DNA from: Flavobacteriales bacterium
Lineage (GTDB): Bacteria > Bacteroidota > Bacteroidia > Flavobacteriales_D > Sanyastnellaceae
Direction: 5' to 3'
Length of the DNA stretch: 21,777 nt
Assembly (NCBI GenBank): GCA_028825055.1
Contig: JAPKAW010000009.1
Span: forward strand, 1-21,777
In this document: piece after piece, positions 8,175-15,774 of the stretch
Layout of the letters: every line of letters starts with the position of its first letter
How positions within the stretch are numbered: position 1 is the first letter of the stretch
The notes under the pieces: model-generated
The model's input: only the letters and a program-made list of their open reading frames with translations
What the model was told of the DNA's origin: nothing
The model's database searches: none
Position numbers and translations under genes: made by a program

Positions 8175-8504
8175 TTAAAGGTACGCTTTGACGGCCGTTG
8201 GGTCAATGTGGTGGTGGTTGGCATGGTGGATGCACTTACCATCTCGAATGACCAGCATTTGCGGGGATTCGTGGTGTATGTTGAGCGTCTCACTAATGTT
8301 CTGACTGACATCTCGGTGAGCCAATAAGTCTAATAGCAGGGGGCGTACAGTCGTCGGGAGGTCCCACTGACTCGTTGTCAACTTTAGCGCCATGCGGCTA
8401 ATGCTACAACGGGTACTGTGTTTGAACACGACGACAAGTTGCTCGTGCGAAGCGGTCAAGGCAGTTTGAAATGTTTCCTTGGAGTCCAATGTTTCCCAAT
8501 CCAT
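8175..8504 (-). CDS. ytxJ: YtxJ-like (DUF2847) monothiol thioredoxin-fold protein
   Basis: The 109-aa small cytoplasmic protein has the hallmarks of the bacillithiol-system redox family YtxJ. These are a VVVFKHSTRC segment with a single active-site Cys33 followed by SISRMAL (CxxS-type, monothiol), and a later ESPQMLVIRDGK strand before a His-rich HHANHHH segment. Members are thought to be bacilliredoxin-type de-thiolating proteins, but that is family-level knowledge, and bacillithiol use by this organism is inferred. It is the first gene of the four-gene minus-strand operon. Its promoter region is shared with the divergent gene at 8544. Confidence 0.85.
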   Translation of the reverse strand: MDWETLDSKETFQTALTASHEQLVVVFKHSTRCSISRMALKLTTSQWDLPTTVRPLLLDLLAHRDVSQNISETLNIHHESPQMLVIRDGKCIHHANHHHIDPTAVKAYL

Positions 8505-8513
8505 TTGAAGCGG

Positions 8514-8521
8514 TAAATTTG
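8514..8521 (+). promoter_or_regulatory. Putative -7 box (TAAATTTG) for the TPR membrane gene
   Basis: TAAATTTG fits TAnnTTTG exactly and ends 22 bases before the ATG at 8544. No good TTG -33 element is visible. The position in the 39-bp divergent spacer supports it. Confidence 0.4.
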
Positions 8522-8526
8522 TCCAA

Positions 8527-8534
8527 CAAAAGTA
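8527..8534 (-). promoter_or_regulatory. Putative -7 box (TACTTTTG, minus strand) for the ytxJ operon
   Basis: Read on the minus strand, these bases are TACTTTTG, an exact TAnnTTTG match, 22 bases before the ytxJ start at 8504. It lies only five bases from the oppositely directed box at 8514-8521, so the two promoters would overlap. Confidence 0.4.
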
Positions 8535-8543
8535 CCACGGTTC

Positions 8544-9077
8544 ATGGACACGCGCATTATCAAAATCGCTTTGGCGTTAGGGAGTTTGGCTTATGCCATT
8601 TCTTTGTTTCTGAAAGGACATATCGGGAGTGGTGTGGGCATGATCCTGATTTGTGCTCTATTCGTTTTGATGACCCTGCAAAGTTTGCGGTTGATCATGG
8701 CGTTTGTCAACTTGCGTCAACAGAAGATGGACGATGCAAGAAAATGGTTGAGTCGAGTCAATCCAAAGCATCTATGGCCGCGGAGACGGGGGTATTGGTA
8801 TTTTTTGATGGGTAGCTTGGCCATGGAGCACAATATGAATGATGCCGAGCGTTTGTTGCGGGAAGCGTTGGAAATGGGCTTGAAACAAGACCACGATAAA
8901 GCCGCTGTAAAATTGAATTTGGCCGTCGTGGCTTCATCGAAACGCAAACCTAAATTGGCCAAAGTCTTACTGGCTGAATGCAAGCGTCTTGACAAGAAGG
9001 GTATGCTGAAGAAGGACATCAAACAAGTGGAGGCCGCCATTCAAAACCCACAGGTCATGCGCATGCGTGGCCGCTAG
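8544..9077 (+). CDS. Small inner-membrane protein with TPR-like cytoplasmic region
   Basis: The 177-aa product has two hydrophobic segments at about residues 6-24 and 29-53, enough for a membrane hairpin. A basic helical region follows, with two TPR-like units: QQKMDDARKWLSRVNP, and a YWYFLMGSLAMEHNMNDAERLLREALEMG stretch spanning about 94-122. A further helical repeat KAAVKLNLAVV runs to a Lys/Arg-rich C-terminus. The layout suggests a membrane-anchored scaffold or interaction protein; no catalytic motif is seen and no precise family is recognised. It is monocistronic, divergent from ytxJ and convergent with the E1 gene 58 bp downstream. Confidence 0.8.
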   Translation: MDTRIIKIALALGSLAYAISLFLKGHIGSGVGMILICALFVLMTLQSLRLIMAFVNLRQQKMDDARKWLSRVNPKHLWPRRRGYWYFLMGSLAMEHNMNDAERLLREALEMGLKQDHDKAAVKLNLAVVASSKRKPKLAKVLLAECKRLDKKGMLKKDIKQVEAAIQNPQVMRMRGR

Positions 9078-9135
9078 GGCATTACAAAGCCGCCATTTTG
9101 ATCGCGTTTAGTTTGCGGGAGCAGCTCTTTTCAAA

Positions 9136-11163
9136 TCAGACGGCGAGCAACGCTCTCAGCGCTTCTTCCAAGCGGTGATTGGCCAAGAATTGTTTCTCTA
9201 AATCTGCGGCAAATGGGAAGGCGGTATCCAGTCCGGCCACCCGCGTCACTGGGGCATCTAAATCTGTCCAGCACGATTCTTGGATGCGCGCGCTAATTTC
9301 TGCGCCAATGCCGCCTGTCATGGTGCCTTCGTGCAATACTAAAGCACGGTTCGTTTTTCGAACACTCGCCATCACCGTTTCCTCATCCCAAGGAAGTAAG
9401 GTCCGCAAGTCGATGATTTCCAACGACCATTCCGGGTGTTCTGATTGAAGCAACTCAGCCCAAATCACTCCCAAGCCATAGGTTACAATGGTGGCATCTT
9501 GACCTGCTGAGGCCATACGCGCCTTTCCAATGGGAGTTCTGAAGGGTGTTTCGGTGACCATGCCCGAAAGAGAGCGGTACAAAAACTTATGCTCGAAGTA
9601 CAGCACCGGATTGGGATCTTCAAAGGCTTCGATCAATAGACCCTTGGCGTCTTCTGGAGTAGAGGGGTAGACAATCTTCAGGCCCGGCACGTGGAAGAAC
9701 CACGCTTCAATGGATTGGCTGTGAAAGGGGCCCGCACCCACATTTCCGCCTGTTGGCATGCGCACCACTACATCAGCGGCTTGCCCCCATCTCCAATGAA
9801 TCTTCGCAAGGTTGTTGACGATTTGATTGAATCCTACCGTTGAAAAATCACTGAACTGCATCTCCATCATGGCCTTCTTGCCAGCGATTGAAAGTCCCAA
9901 TGCCGCACCAACGATGGCCGATTCGCAGAGTGGTGTATTTCGAACGCGATCTTTCCCAAACCGATCGGTGAATCCTTCGGTTACTTTGAAAACACCTCCA
10001 TAATCGGCGATGTCTTGCCCCATGAGTACCAGGCTGTCATGGCGCTCCATGGCCTGGCCAAGTCCATCTTGGATGGCATCGATCAAGCGCATTTCCCGTT
10101 TTGCAACAAGGGATACCGTGGCTTCGGGCAATGTTGATTCTGGAATGGGGGCGAAGCGGTCATTCAATTCCGTCGCCAGATCCGCTACGATGGCGGGTTC
10201 TGCAGCTGCAAACTTGAGCCCGTGTTCGATGGTGGCTTTGTGTTCTTTCCGCAAATTCTCAAGATGCGCTTCGGATATAACACCCGACGCGATGGCCCAT
10301 TCAGTAAACCGCTCGACCGGGTCAATTTGTCCCCAATGATCGATGAGGCCTTCAGGATAGTATTTGGTGCCCGATGCTTCCTCATGTCCGCGCATTCGGA
10401 ATGTCTTGAATTCCAAAATAATGGGCCGTGGCCGTTCTCGAACCTCCTGCGCTGCGTGTTGCACAGCGTGGAAAACAGCCAGAATATCGTTGCCGTCGAC
10501 TTGGATGGCGTCTTCTTGGGGAATGCCGTACCCAATGGCTTTGTCTGTGAAATGCTCGCAACGAAACTGCTCAGAGGAAGGAGTCGATAAGCCCCACGAG
10601 TTGTTTTCAATGCAAATGACGACCGGTAAATCCCAGACAGCAGCTACGTTGACGGCTTCGTGAAAGTCACCTTCAGAAGCGCCGCCGTCTCCCGTAAAGA
10701 CCAAGGTCGCTTTACCGTTGTTGTCCAATTTGTGGGACAAAGCAATGCCATCGGCAATGCCCAACTGCGGTCCGAGGTGGGAAATCATGCCCACTATGCG
10801 GTGCTCTTTAGAACCAAAGTGAAAAGAGCGGTCGCGTCCTTTAGTAAAGCCATGGGCTTTGCCTTGGAATTGAGCAAACAATCGGTCTAGGCCAATGCCC
10901 CTTGTAGTGAAGATGCCCAAATTTCGGTGCATGGGCAAAATGAACTCATCGGGGTGGAGTGCTGCTGCAACCCCCACGCTAATGGCTTCCTGTCCCATGC
11001 CGCTGAACCATTTTGAGATTTTCCCTTGGCGCAGTTGACTCATCATTTTCTCTTCAATCATCCGCGGAAGCAGCAGTTGACTGAACAAAGTTCGGATGAC
11101 TTCGTCGCTTAGGTTTTTTCGCTCAAATAGGAGCGGATTGTGCGGAAAATCTGAAGGTTTCAT
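9136..11163 (-). CDS. 2-oxoacid dehydrogenase E1, fused alpha and beta subunits
   Basis: The 675-aa thiamine-diphosphate enzyme is the decarboxylating component of a branched-chain 2-oxoacid (or pyruvate) dehydrogenase complex, with alpha and beta chains in one polypeptide. The alpha part (about 1-330) has HRNLGIFTTRG, the TPP motif GDG at 158-160 through NN at 187-188, and the phosphorylation-loop-like FRMRGHEEASG. A short linker leads to the beta part (from about 356): MRLIDAIQDGL, GQDIADYGGVFKVT, NTPLCESAIVG, FADFxTVG-like FSDFSTVGFNQ, and GPFHSQSIEAW. I chose the inner ATG at 11163. The longer version (from 11253) adds 30 unalignable residues and runs into the divergent gene at 11241. Substrate choice is not decidable from sequence alone. 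No E2 or E3 gene is adjacent. Confidence 0.92.
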   Translation of the reverse strand: MKPSDFPHNPLLFERKNLSDEVIRTLFSQLLLPRMIEEKMMSQLRQGKISKWFSGMGQEAISVGVAAALHPDEFILPMHRNLGIFTTRGIGLDRLFAQFQGKAHGFTKGRDRSFHFGSKEHRIVGMISHLGPQLGIADGIALSHKLDNNGKATLVFTGDGGASEGDFHEAVNVAAVWDLPVVICIENNSWGLSTPSSEQFRCEHFTDKAIGYGIPQEDAIQVDGNDILAVFHAVQHAAQEVRERPRPIILEFKTFRMRGHEEASGTKYYPEGLIDHWGQIDPVERFTEWAIASGVISEAHLENLRKEHKATIEHGLKFAAAEPAIVADLATELNDRFAPIPESTLPEATVSLVAKREMRLIDAIQDGLGQAMERHDSLVLMGQDIADYGGVFKVTEGFTDRFGKDRVRNTPLCESAIVGAALGLSIAGKKAMMEMQFSDFSTVGFNQIVNNLAKIHWRWGQAADVVVRMPTGGNVGAGPFHSQSIEAWFFHVPGLKIVYPSTPEDAKGLLIEAFEDPNPVLYFEHKFLYRSLSGMVTETPFRTPIGKARMASAGQDATIVTYGLGVIWAELLQSEHPEWSLEIIDLRTLLPWDEETVMASVRKTNRALVLHEGTMTGGIGAEISARIQESCWTDLDAPVTRVAGLDTAFPFAADLEKQFLANHRLEEALRALLAV

Positions 11164-11240
11164 GGAATCAGTTGCATGAATCACGAAGGTACGTTGTTCC
11201 GCTTTTCTGCTTCCATGCCAGTCGGGATTATCTTCGTCCC

Positions 11241-12923
11241 ATGACCAATTCAACTGGTAAGGCTCATCGAAAAAGAAAACCTAGGGCAAATCACGCCTTC
11301 CAAGATCGCAAACGACTGGATTCTCCATTGGGCCAAGTGGAGGTGCGATTGCCTGCAAGCTTGGCTGCTCAGCACGAAATCTTAGCGCAGGAAGTGGCGG
11401 ATGCAGCCGGTTGGTTACTCGACGAGTTGGGAGACTTTCGAGTGGTTCGGAAAAATCTGGATGCCAGGAGGCGTCCCGTGAAAGCCGTTTGGACGGTCGA
11501 TGTTGCTCAACAGGGCCACGTGCTGCCAGCTATAGAGTTTCCTATTTGGAACGCAGCGCCTTTGTCGTCAGAGGCCCCTGAAGTCATCATTGTTGGTGCA
11601 GGGCCTGCGGGGTTGTTTGCCGCTTTGGAATGTTTGGAACAGGGTTTGCGTCCAATTATCATTGAGCGTGGAGCCGCTGTGCGCCAGCGCCGAAGGGATT
11701 TGGTGCGCATCACGCAAGATCATCAGGTCAATCCTGATTCAAATTATTGCTTTGGCGAGGGTGGTGCTGGAACGTACAGCGATGGCAAACTGTATACTCG
11801 CAGCCACAAAAGAGGTGATATCCGCTCTGCTTTAGAATGTTTAGTTGCTTTTGGTGCAGACCCCGCTATTTTGGTGGATGCGCATCCGCACATTGGAACC
11901 AATAAGTTGCCGGGAATCATCCAATCGATGCGTGAGGCCATTGTGAATGCCGGAGGTGAGGTGCATTTTGGTTGCCGCATGGTCGATGTTCTCGAGACAG
12001 CGGGGAGTGTAAAGGCCATTCAGTGGTTGGAGTTGTCTACGGGCCGCACTGTGGAACGCGCTTGTGAGGCCATGGTCTTGGCGACAGGACACAGCGCACG
12101 GGATGTATTCTTATTGATGCATGGCAAAGGATGGAAGTTGGAAGCGAAACCCTTTGCCATAGGCGTGCGTGTTGAGCATCCCCAATCTTTGATTGATCAG
12201 GTTCAATACCATGGAGAAGAACGGGGCGATTGGCTTCCGCCAGCATCCTACAAATTGGTTTGCCAGGTGGATGGTCGCGGTGTGCATTCATTTTGCATGT
12301 GTCCCGGAGGAATCATTGCTCCCTGTGCCACAGAACAAGAGCAGATCGTGACAAACGGCTGGTCCCCTTCGAAGCGAGACAATCCTTATGCCAACTCAGG
12401 CATGGTGGTTCAGATTGACCACGAAATTTGGGAGCAGGCTGGATTTCATGGGCCTCTTGGAGGGCTCGACTTTCAACGCATGGTCGAACAGGCATGTTGG
12501 GCTGCTGCCGGAAAAACGCAGCGTGCGCCCGCGCAACGGTTATTGGATTTCCTAGCAGGGGACGAAGGACGGGTGTCGCGTGACTTGCCAGTGTGTTCTT
12601 ATGTGCCAGGGGTTGTTTCGGTCAACTTAAGGGAGCTGCTTCCTGCGAGCATCGCGAAGCCATTGGTTGAAGGCTTGCGTGCGTTTGGTCGTAAAATGCC
12701 AGAATTTCTACATCCCGATGCCATTTTGGTAGCGCCGGAATCGCGCACGTCCAGCCCAGTTCGCATTCCACGAGATTCTGATACGTTGGAGCACCCTGAA
12801 GTGTCAGGATTTTACCCCTGTGGTGAGGGAGGGGGGTATGCCGGTGGTATTCTTTCTGCAGCTTTAGATGGAACGAGAGTGGTGCAAAAACTAGCACTAA
12901 AGCATTCGCTAAAACAGGTGTAA
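11241..12923 (+). CDS. FAD-dependent dehydrogenase of the COG2509 type
   Basis: The 560-aa product has a basic N-terminus and a small N-terminal domain (about 25-110). An FAD-binding Rossmann fold follows, with VGAGPAG at 118-124 and a matching acidic strand end IIERG. The conserved FGEGGAGTYSDGKLYTR segment is typical of COG2509 uncharacterised FAD-dependent dehydrogenases. The C-terminal FAD signature (GFYPCGEGGGYAGGI) is present. The substrate is unknown for the whole family. The ATG at 11241 is preferred over an in-frame ATG 23 codons upstream because the added residues look random and overlap the divergent E1 leader. The gene ends at a hairpin shared with the convergent gene at 12984. 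Confidence 0.9.
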   Translation: MTNSTGKAHRKRKPRANHAFQDRKRLDSPLGQVEVRLPASLAAQHEILAQEVADAAGWLLDELGDFRVVRKNLDARRRPVKAVWTVDVAQQGHVLPAIEFPIWNAAPLSSEAPEVIIVGAGPAGLFAALECLEQGLRPIIIERGAAVRQRRRDLVRITQDHQVNPDSNYCFGEGGAGTYSDGKLYTRSHKRGDIRSALECLVAFGADPAILVDAHPHIGTNKLPGIIQSMREAIVNAGGEVHFGCRMVDVLETAGSVKAIQWLELSTGRTVERACEAMVLATGHSARDVFLLMHGKGWKLEAKPFAIGVRVEHPQSLIDQVQYHGEERGDWLPPASYKLVCQVDGRGVHSFCMCPGGIIAPCATEQEQIVTNGWSPSKRDNPYANSGMVVQIDHEIWEQAGFHGPLGGLDFQRMVEQACWAAAGKTQRAPAQRLLDFLAGDEGRVSRDLPVCSYVPGVVSVNLRELLPASIAKPLVEGLRAFGRKMPEFLHPDAILVAPESRTSSPVRIPRDSDTLEHPEVSGFYPCGEGGGYAGGILSAALDGTRVVQKLALKHSLKQV

Positions 12924-12929
12924 ATGGCA

Positions 12930-12963
12930 AAGCAGGCCAGTCCAATGAAGGGCTGACCTGCTT
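12930..12963. terminator. Hairpin between convergent genes
   Basis: AAGCAGGCCAG (12930-12940) pairs with CTGACCTGCTT (12953-12963) with a single mismatch and a 12-base loop. It lies in the 60-bp gap between the converging stops at 12923 and 12984. There is no T tract on either side, so termination is inferred from structure and position only. Confidence 0.5.
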
Positions 12964-12983
12964 GACTTGAAATCTAAGGGTGT

Positions 12984-14522
12984 TCAATGCATGAATTGCA
13001 CAACACCTTCTTCAGACCATGTGTCCCGCATCGCCTTTACTTCGTCAAAATCGATTAAGCGTCCTTTAAAATCGCCAATGATCTGTGCGTTGGCAAATCC
13101 GTTTTCCTTCATCTCGTAGAGTAATTGCTCTGCTTGATCGAGGCTAGAAGTCGATGGAGTAACAAGGCACAATTCACTTGTTTGATTGAACTTTTGAATC
13201 ACCTCACCTTTCAATAAAAAGGGAGCGACTTCTTCCATGTTCAAATCGCGTATTGCATCGGCGAGCTGTATTCTAAAAGTCGGCTTTATCGCCTTGTGAA
13301 GGGCTGCTAAAACCGTGTTTACTTCGAGGTCAGAGCGCTCAGAACGAATGTTGTTAGCCGTTTTTGGCGTCGTTTTTGTCGCCTTGACGGCCTTAATAGG
13401 AATCGTTGTTTTACTAGAACCAAAGGTCTTGAGTAAGCGCAATTCAGCAGGCGTGCGGCCTTTGGCGTCCACTGGAGTGACCATTTGCTTGCTTTCTTCG
13501 GATTCAATGCGTTGAAAGACTTCTTGGAACGTCGCTGGATTTGCAGATTGAGGAGCCATGACTGCAGCCCATTGCTCTTCGTTTAAAGCAATGCCGCGTT
13601 CGTTGACCCGACGGTGTGTCGAATGAGGCTCAGCATCCTTGTAGTCTGCAATTCCATCTTTGTCTGAATCAAGTGGACAGCCATGCTTGTCAATTGGCGC
13701 TCCAGCCATAGTTCCGGGACACCGGTCTTTGGAGTCTTTAATACCATCGTTATCGGCGTCATCACCAAGGAGCAAAAGGGCTTCGGGAAATGCGTCTCCC
13801 TTTGGCTCAGCATGTGCTTTTCCGAGACGTAGACCAATGCCTGCTTGGGCTGTTGTCAGCCAATCGAGGTGGTCTGGACGTGGGTCCAAACTCGCTTCGG
13901 TCCCCATCAAAGTTGATACGGATGCTGAAGCAAAAAGACGGCTTGTCAAATTTAAATCCAGCCCGATTTGAACCGGGATAGCGATGTTGTGGCTTGTTGC
14001 GGTGCGCGTTTCAAACGTGTAATCACGCATCATTGGATTGGCTTGCGCATCGGCGTATGGGGCATCTTCGGCCATGTCATAGATCATTCCGTTGTCCCAA
14101 ACTTGGTATTCCGAATCATCTGCATTCAATAGGTCAGCAAAATTCGATTGCTTGAGATAAGCGGCACCAATACTGATCCAAGGTTGGAGATGCCTATGCT
14201 GGTTGTGTGGTAGATGCAAACGAACTCCTGCACTAACAGATTGATAGGTGGCCATTTCGTGCTTGCGGTTCGCAGCAGTCAGACCGAGCTCTCCCCATTG
14301 CGCATGAGCCTCAAGTGAAATGCAAGGGCGCACACTGGTGGACAATGCAATTTGAGATGAATAGGTGCCTGTGCCGGATATTTGAATGCCATCTTCCAAA
14401 TTGGAAGAGCCGGTAAAACTGGTTGGACCAGTCAAAAGGCGAACGCTTGTTTGAGCGAACAAAGACTGCTGTTGAACACTAAGTGTTGCTGCAGTGAACA
14501 ATAGGATACGTGCAATTCGCAT
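12984..14522 (-). CDS. Outer-membrane-type protein with TSP type-3 repeats and a SPOR-like end
   Basis: Read from the ATG at 14522, the product is 512 aa with a clean signal peptide (MRIAR, hydrophobic core, SLFAQ, about 1-24). A region with alternating-hydrophobic strands (about 25-235) resembles an OmpA-type beta-barrel. Calcium-binding thrombospondin type-3 repeats follow at about 252-299 (DADNDGIKDSKDRCPG, then DSDKDGIADYKD). After a basic linker, the last ~100 residues (FRIQLADAIRDL, LDQAEQLLYEMKENGF, AQIIGDFKGR) look like a divergent SPOR-type fold. The usual OmpA peptidoglycan-binding domain is not seen. An ATG 57 bases upstream would add 19 residues. The likely role is an envelope-spanning structural protein; the precise function is unknown. 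Confidence 0.75.
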   Translation of the reverse strand: MRIARILLFTAATLSVQQQSLFAQTSVRLLTGPTSFTGSSNLEDGIQISGTGTYSSQIALSTSVRPCISLEAHAQWGELGLTAANRKHEMATYQSVSAGVRLHLPHNQHRHLQPWISIGAAYLKQSNFADLLNADDSEYQVWDNGMIYDMAEDAPYADAQANPMMRDYTFETRTATSHNIAIPVQIGLDLNLTSRLFASASVSTLMGTEASLDPRPDHLDWLTTAQAGIGLRLGKAHAEPKGDAFPEALLLLGDDADNDGIKDSKDRCPGTMAGAPIDKHGCPLDSDKDGIADYKDAEPHSTHRRVNERGIALNEEQWAAVMAPQSANPATFQEVFQRIESEESKQMVTPVDAKGRTPAELRLLKTFGSSKTTIPIKAVKATKTTPKTANNIRSERSDLEVNTVLAALHKAIKPTFRIQLADAIRDLNMEEVAPFLLKGEVIQKFNQTSELCLVTPSTSSLDQAEQLLYEMKENGFANAQIIGDFKGRLIDFDEVKAMRDTWSEEGVVQFMH

Positions 14523-14624
14523 GGGTCGAATGAGCTTAATGAGACTTTTCACATGGCTCTTTACGCCAAGACTCACCAAAAGGTTTCAATCGAATCGAAA
14601 ACGGTATCTGTCGGGTGGGAAGAA

Positions 14625-15752
14625 TTAAGTTTCTGAGACGAGCTCTGCGACTTGATTGCCGCATTGCATGCCCATAGCTACGCCCATTCCACCGAGCCTG
14701 ACAGCCACATGGATGCCTGATTGAACGGATTTAACAATGGGGAGTCTTGCTTTGCCAATTCCCAAAACCCCGGTCCAGCGTTGGTCAATTTTAACTGACT
14801 TGGATTCTGGCCAGATTGCTCGCATCGTGCTCAACAACCGCGCTTCCAATTCTTCAGGGTTGTCGAGTCCCCAATGCCTTCCGCCGCCGATCAGTAAGCG
14901 ATTTTCAATGGATCGCGCATAGACATAACCTGCGTCGATATGCACAGTGGGCTGCGGGAGAAGCGTTTGGAGAGGTTCAGAGACCAAAACCAAGTTGGTA
15001 GCCGGAAGTACGTCTAGGTCATCAAGCAACTCGCGGGTAAATGCGTTGGTGGTAAGCAGGAGCCGTTCCGTTTCAAACCAGGTTCCTCCAGCAGCAGTCT
15101 CTGAAATCCGAATGCGAGGCTGGGGACCATTTTGGATGCCCGTGACATGGCAGCCGTGCACGAGGTCAATGCCTGCTTTGTGCACTTCGCTTTGGAGTGC
15201 ATACATCATATGTCCGGTGTCGACGCATCCTTCGAGAGGGGACGAGACGGCCTGTTCAATGGCAGCGGAATCCATGCCGTGTAAGTGGAGTGAAGGGATG
15301 TTCTTAAACGTTTTGTTATTGCCAGTAACAGGTGCAATCCATCTGTTTAGATCTTCCAACTCTTCTGAGGAGGGAGCGGCGCTATGCTGCTCGAACCCCT
15401 TGAGAAACAACTCAACGCTGCCGGACTCTCGATACCTCAAAGCCTGATCTCCGAGTCGTTTTCGCAACAATTGCAACCCTGTCCAGCGCTTTTGGACCAG
15501 CTCCAATGCGGACTTGTCTCCTAAAGTAATCCGGTCCTCACGCAATTCGGTGGCGCTTCCAAAACATGCAAAACCTGCGTTTCGCGTACTCCCGCCTCCT
15601 CCAAAAGGGTGTCGTTCGATGACGGTAATCTTCCAATTTGGGTGCAGTTCACGGACGCGCAAAGCCGCGGAGAGACCAACAATTCCTCCGCCAACGACCA
15701 CTAAATTGCGGTCGCTCAACCACTGTTTCGACTCCCAATAACTAAATGCCAT
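14625..15752 (-). CDS. DadA-type FAD-dependent amine/amino-acid oxidoreductase
   Basis: The 375-aa product belongs to the DAO (D-amino-acid oxidase / sarcosine oxidase) flavoprotein family. The N-terminal dinucleotide motif is GGGIVG at 21-26, followed by VIERHPFGGGGSTRNAGF, the flavin-contact segment typical of the family. A substrate domain with TGHMMYALQSEV, LLLTTNAFTREL and GGGRHWG follows. The C-terminal FAD-closing segment (RWTGVLG through GGMGVAMGMQCG) is present. It oxidises a primary or secondary amine or an amino acid; which one cannot be told. The start at 15752 (MAFSYWESKQW) sits 16 residues before the Rossmann strand. Longer versions reach back into the divergent gene at 15775 and look non-coding. 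Confidence 0.88.
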   Translation of the reverse strand: MAFSYWESKQWLSDRNLVVVGGGIVGLSAALRVRELHPNWKITVIERHPFGGGGSTRNAGFACFGSATELREDRITLGDKSALELVQKRWTGLQLLRKRLGDQALRYRESGSVELFLKGFEQHSAAPSSEELEDLNRWIAPVTGNNKTFKNIPSLHLHGMDSAAIEQAVSSPLEGCVDTGHMMYALQSEVHKAGIDLVHGCHVTGIQNGPQPRIRISETAAGGTWFETERLLLTTNAFTRELLDDLDVLPATNLVLVSEPLQTLLPQPTVHIDAGYVYARSIENRLLIGGGRHWGLDNPEELEARLLSTMRAIWPESKSVKIDQRWTGVLGIGKARLPIVKSVQSGIHVAVRLGGMGVAMGMQCGNQVAELVSET

Positions 15753-15774
15753 ATTTTTACATTCATAAGAACCC

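Noticed and set aside
11164..11253. N-terminal extensions of the E1 gene (to 11253) and of the FAD gene (from 11172)
   Set aside because: They overlap each other on opposite strands and lack recognisable sequence. The inner ATGs leave a normal divergent spacer.
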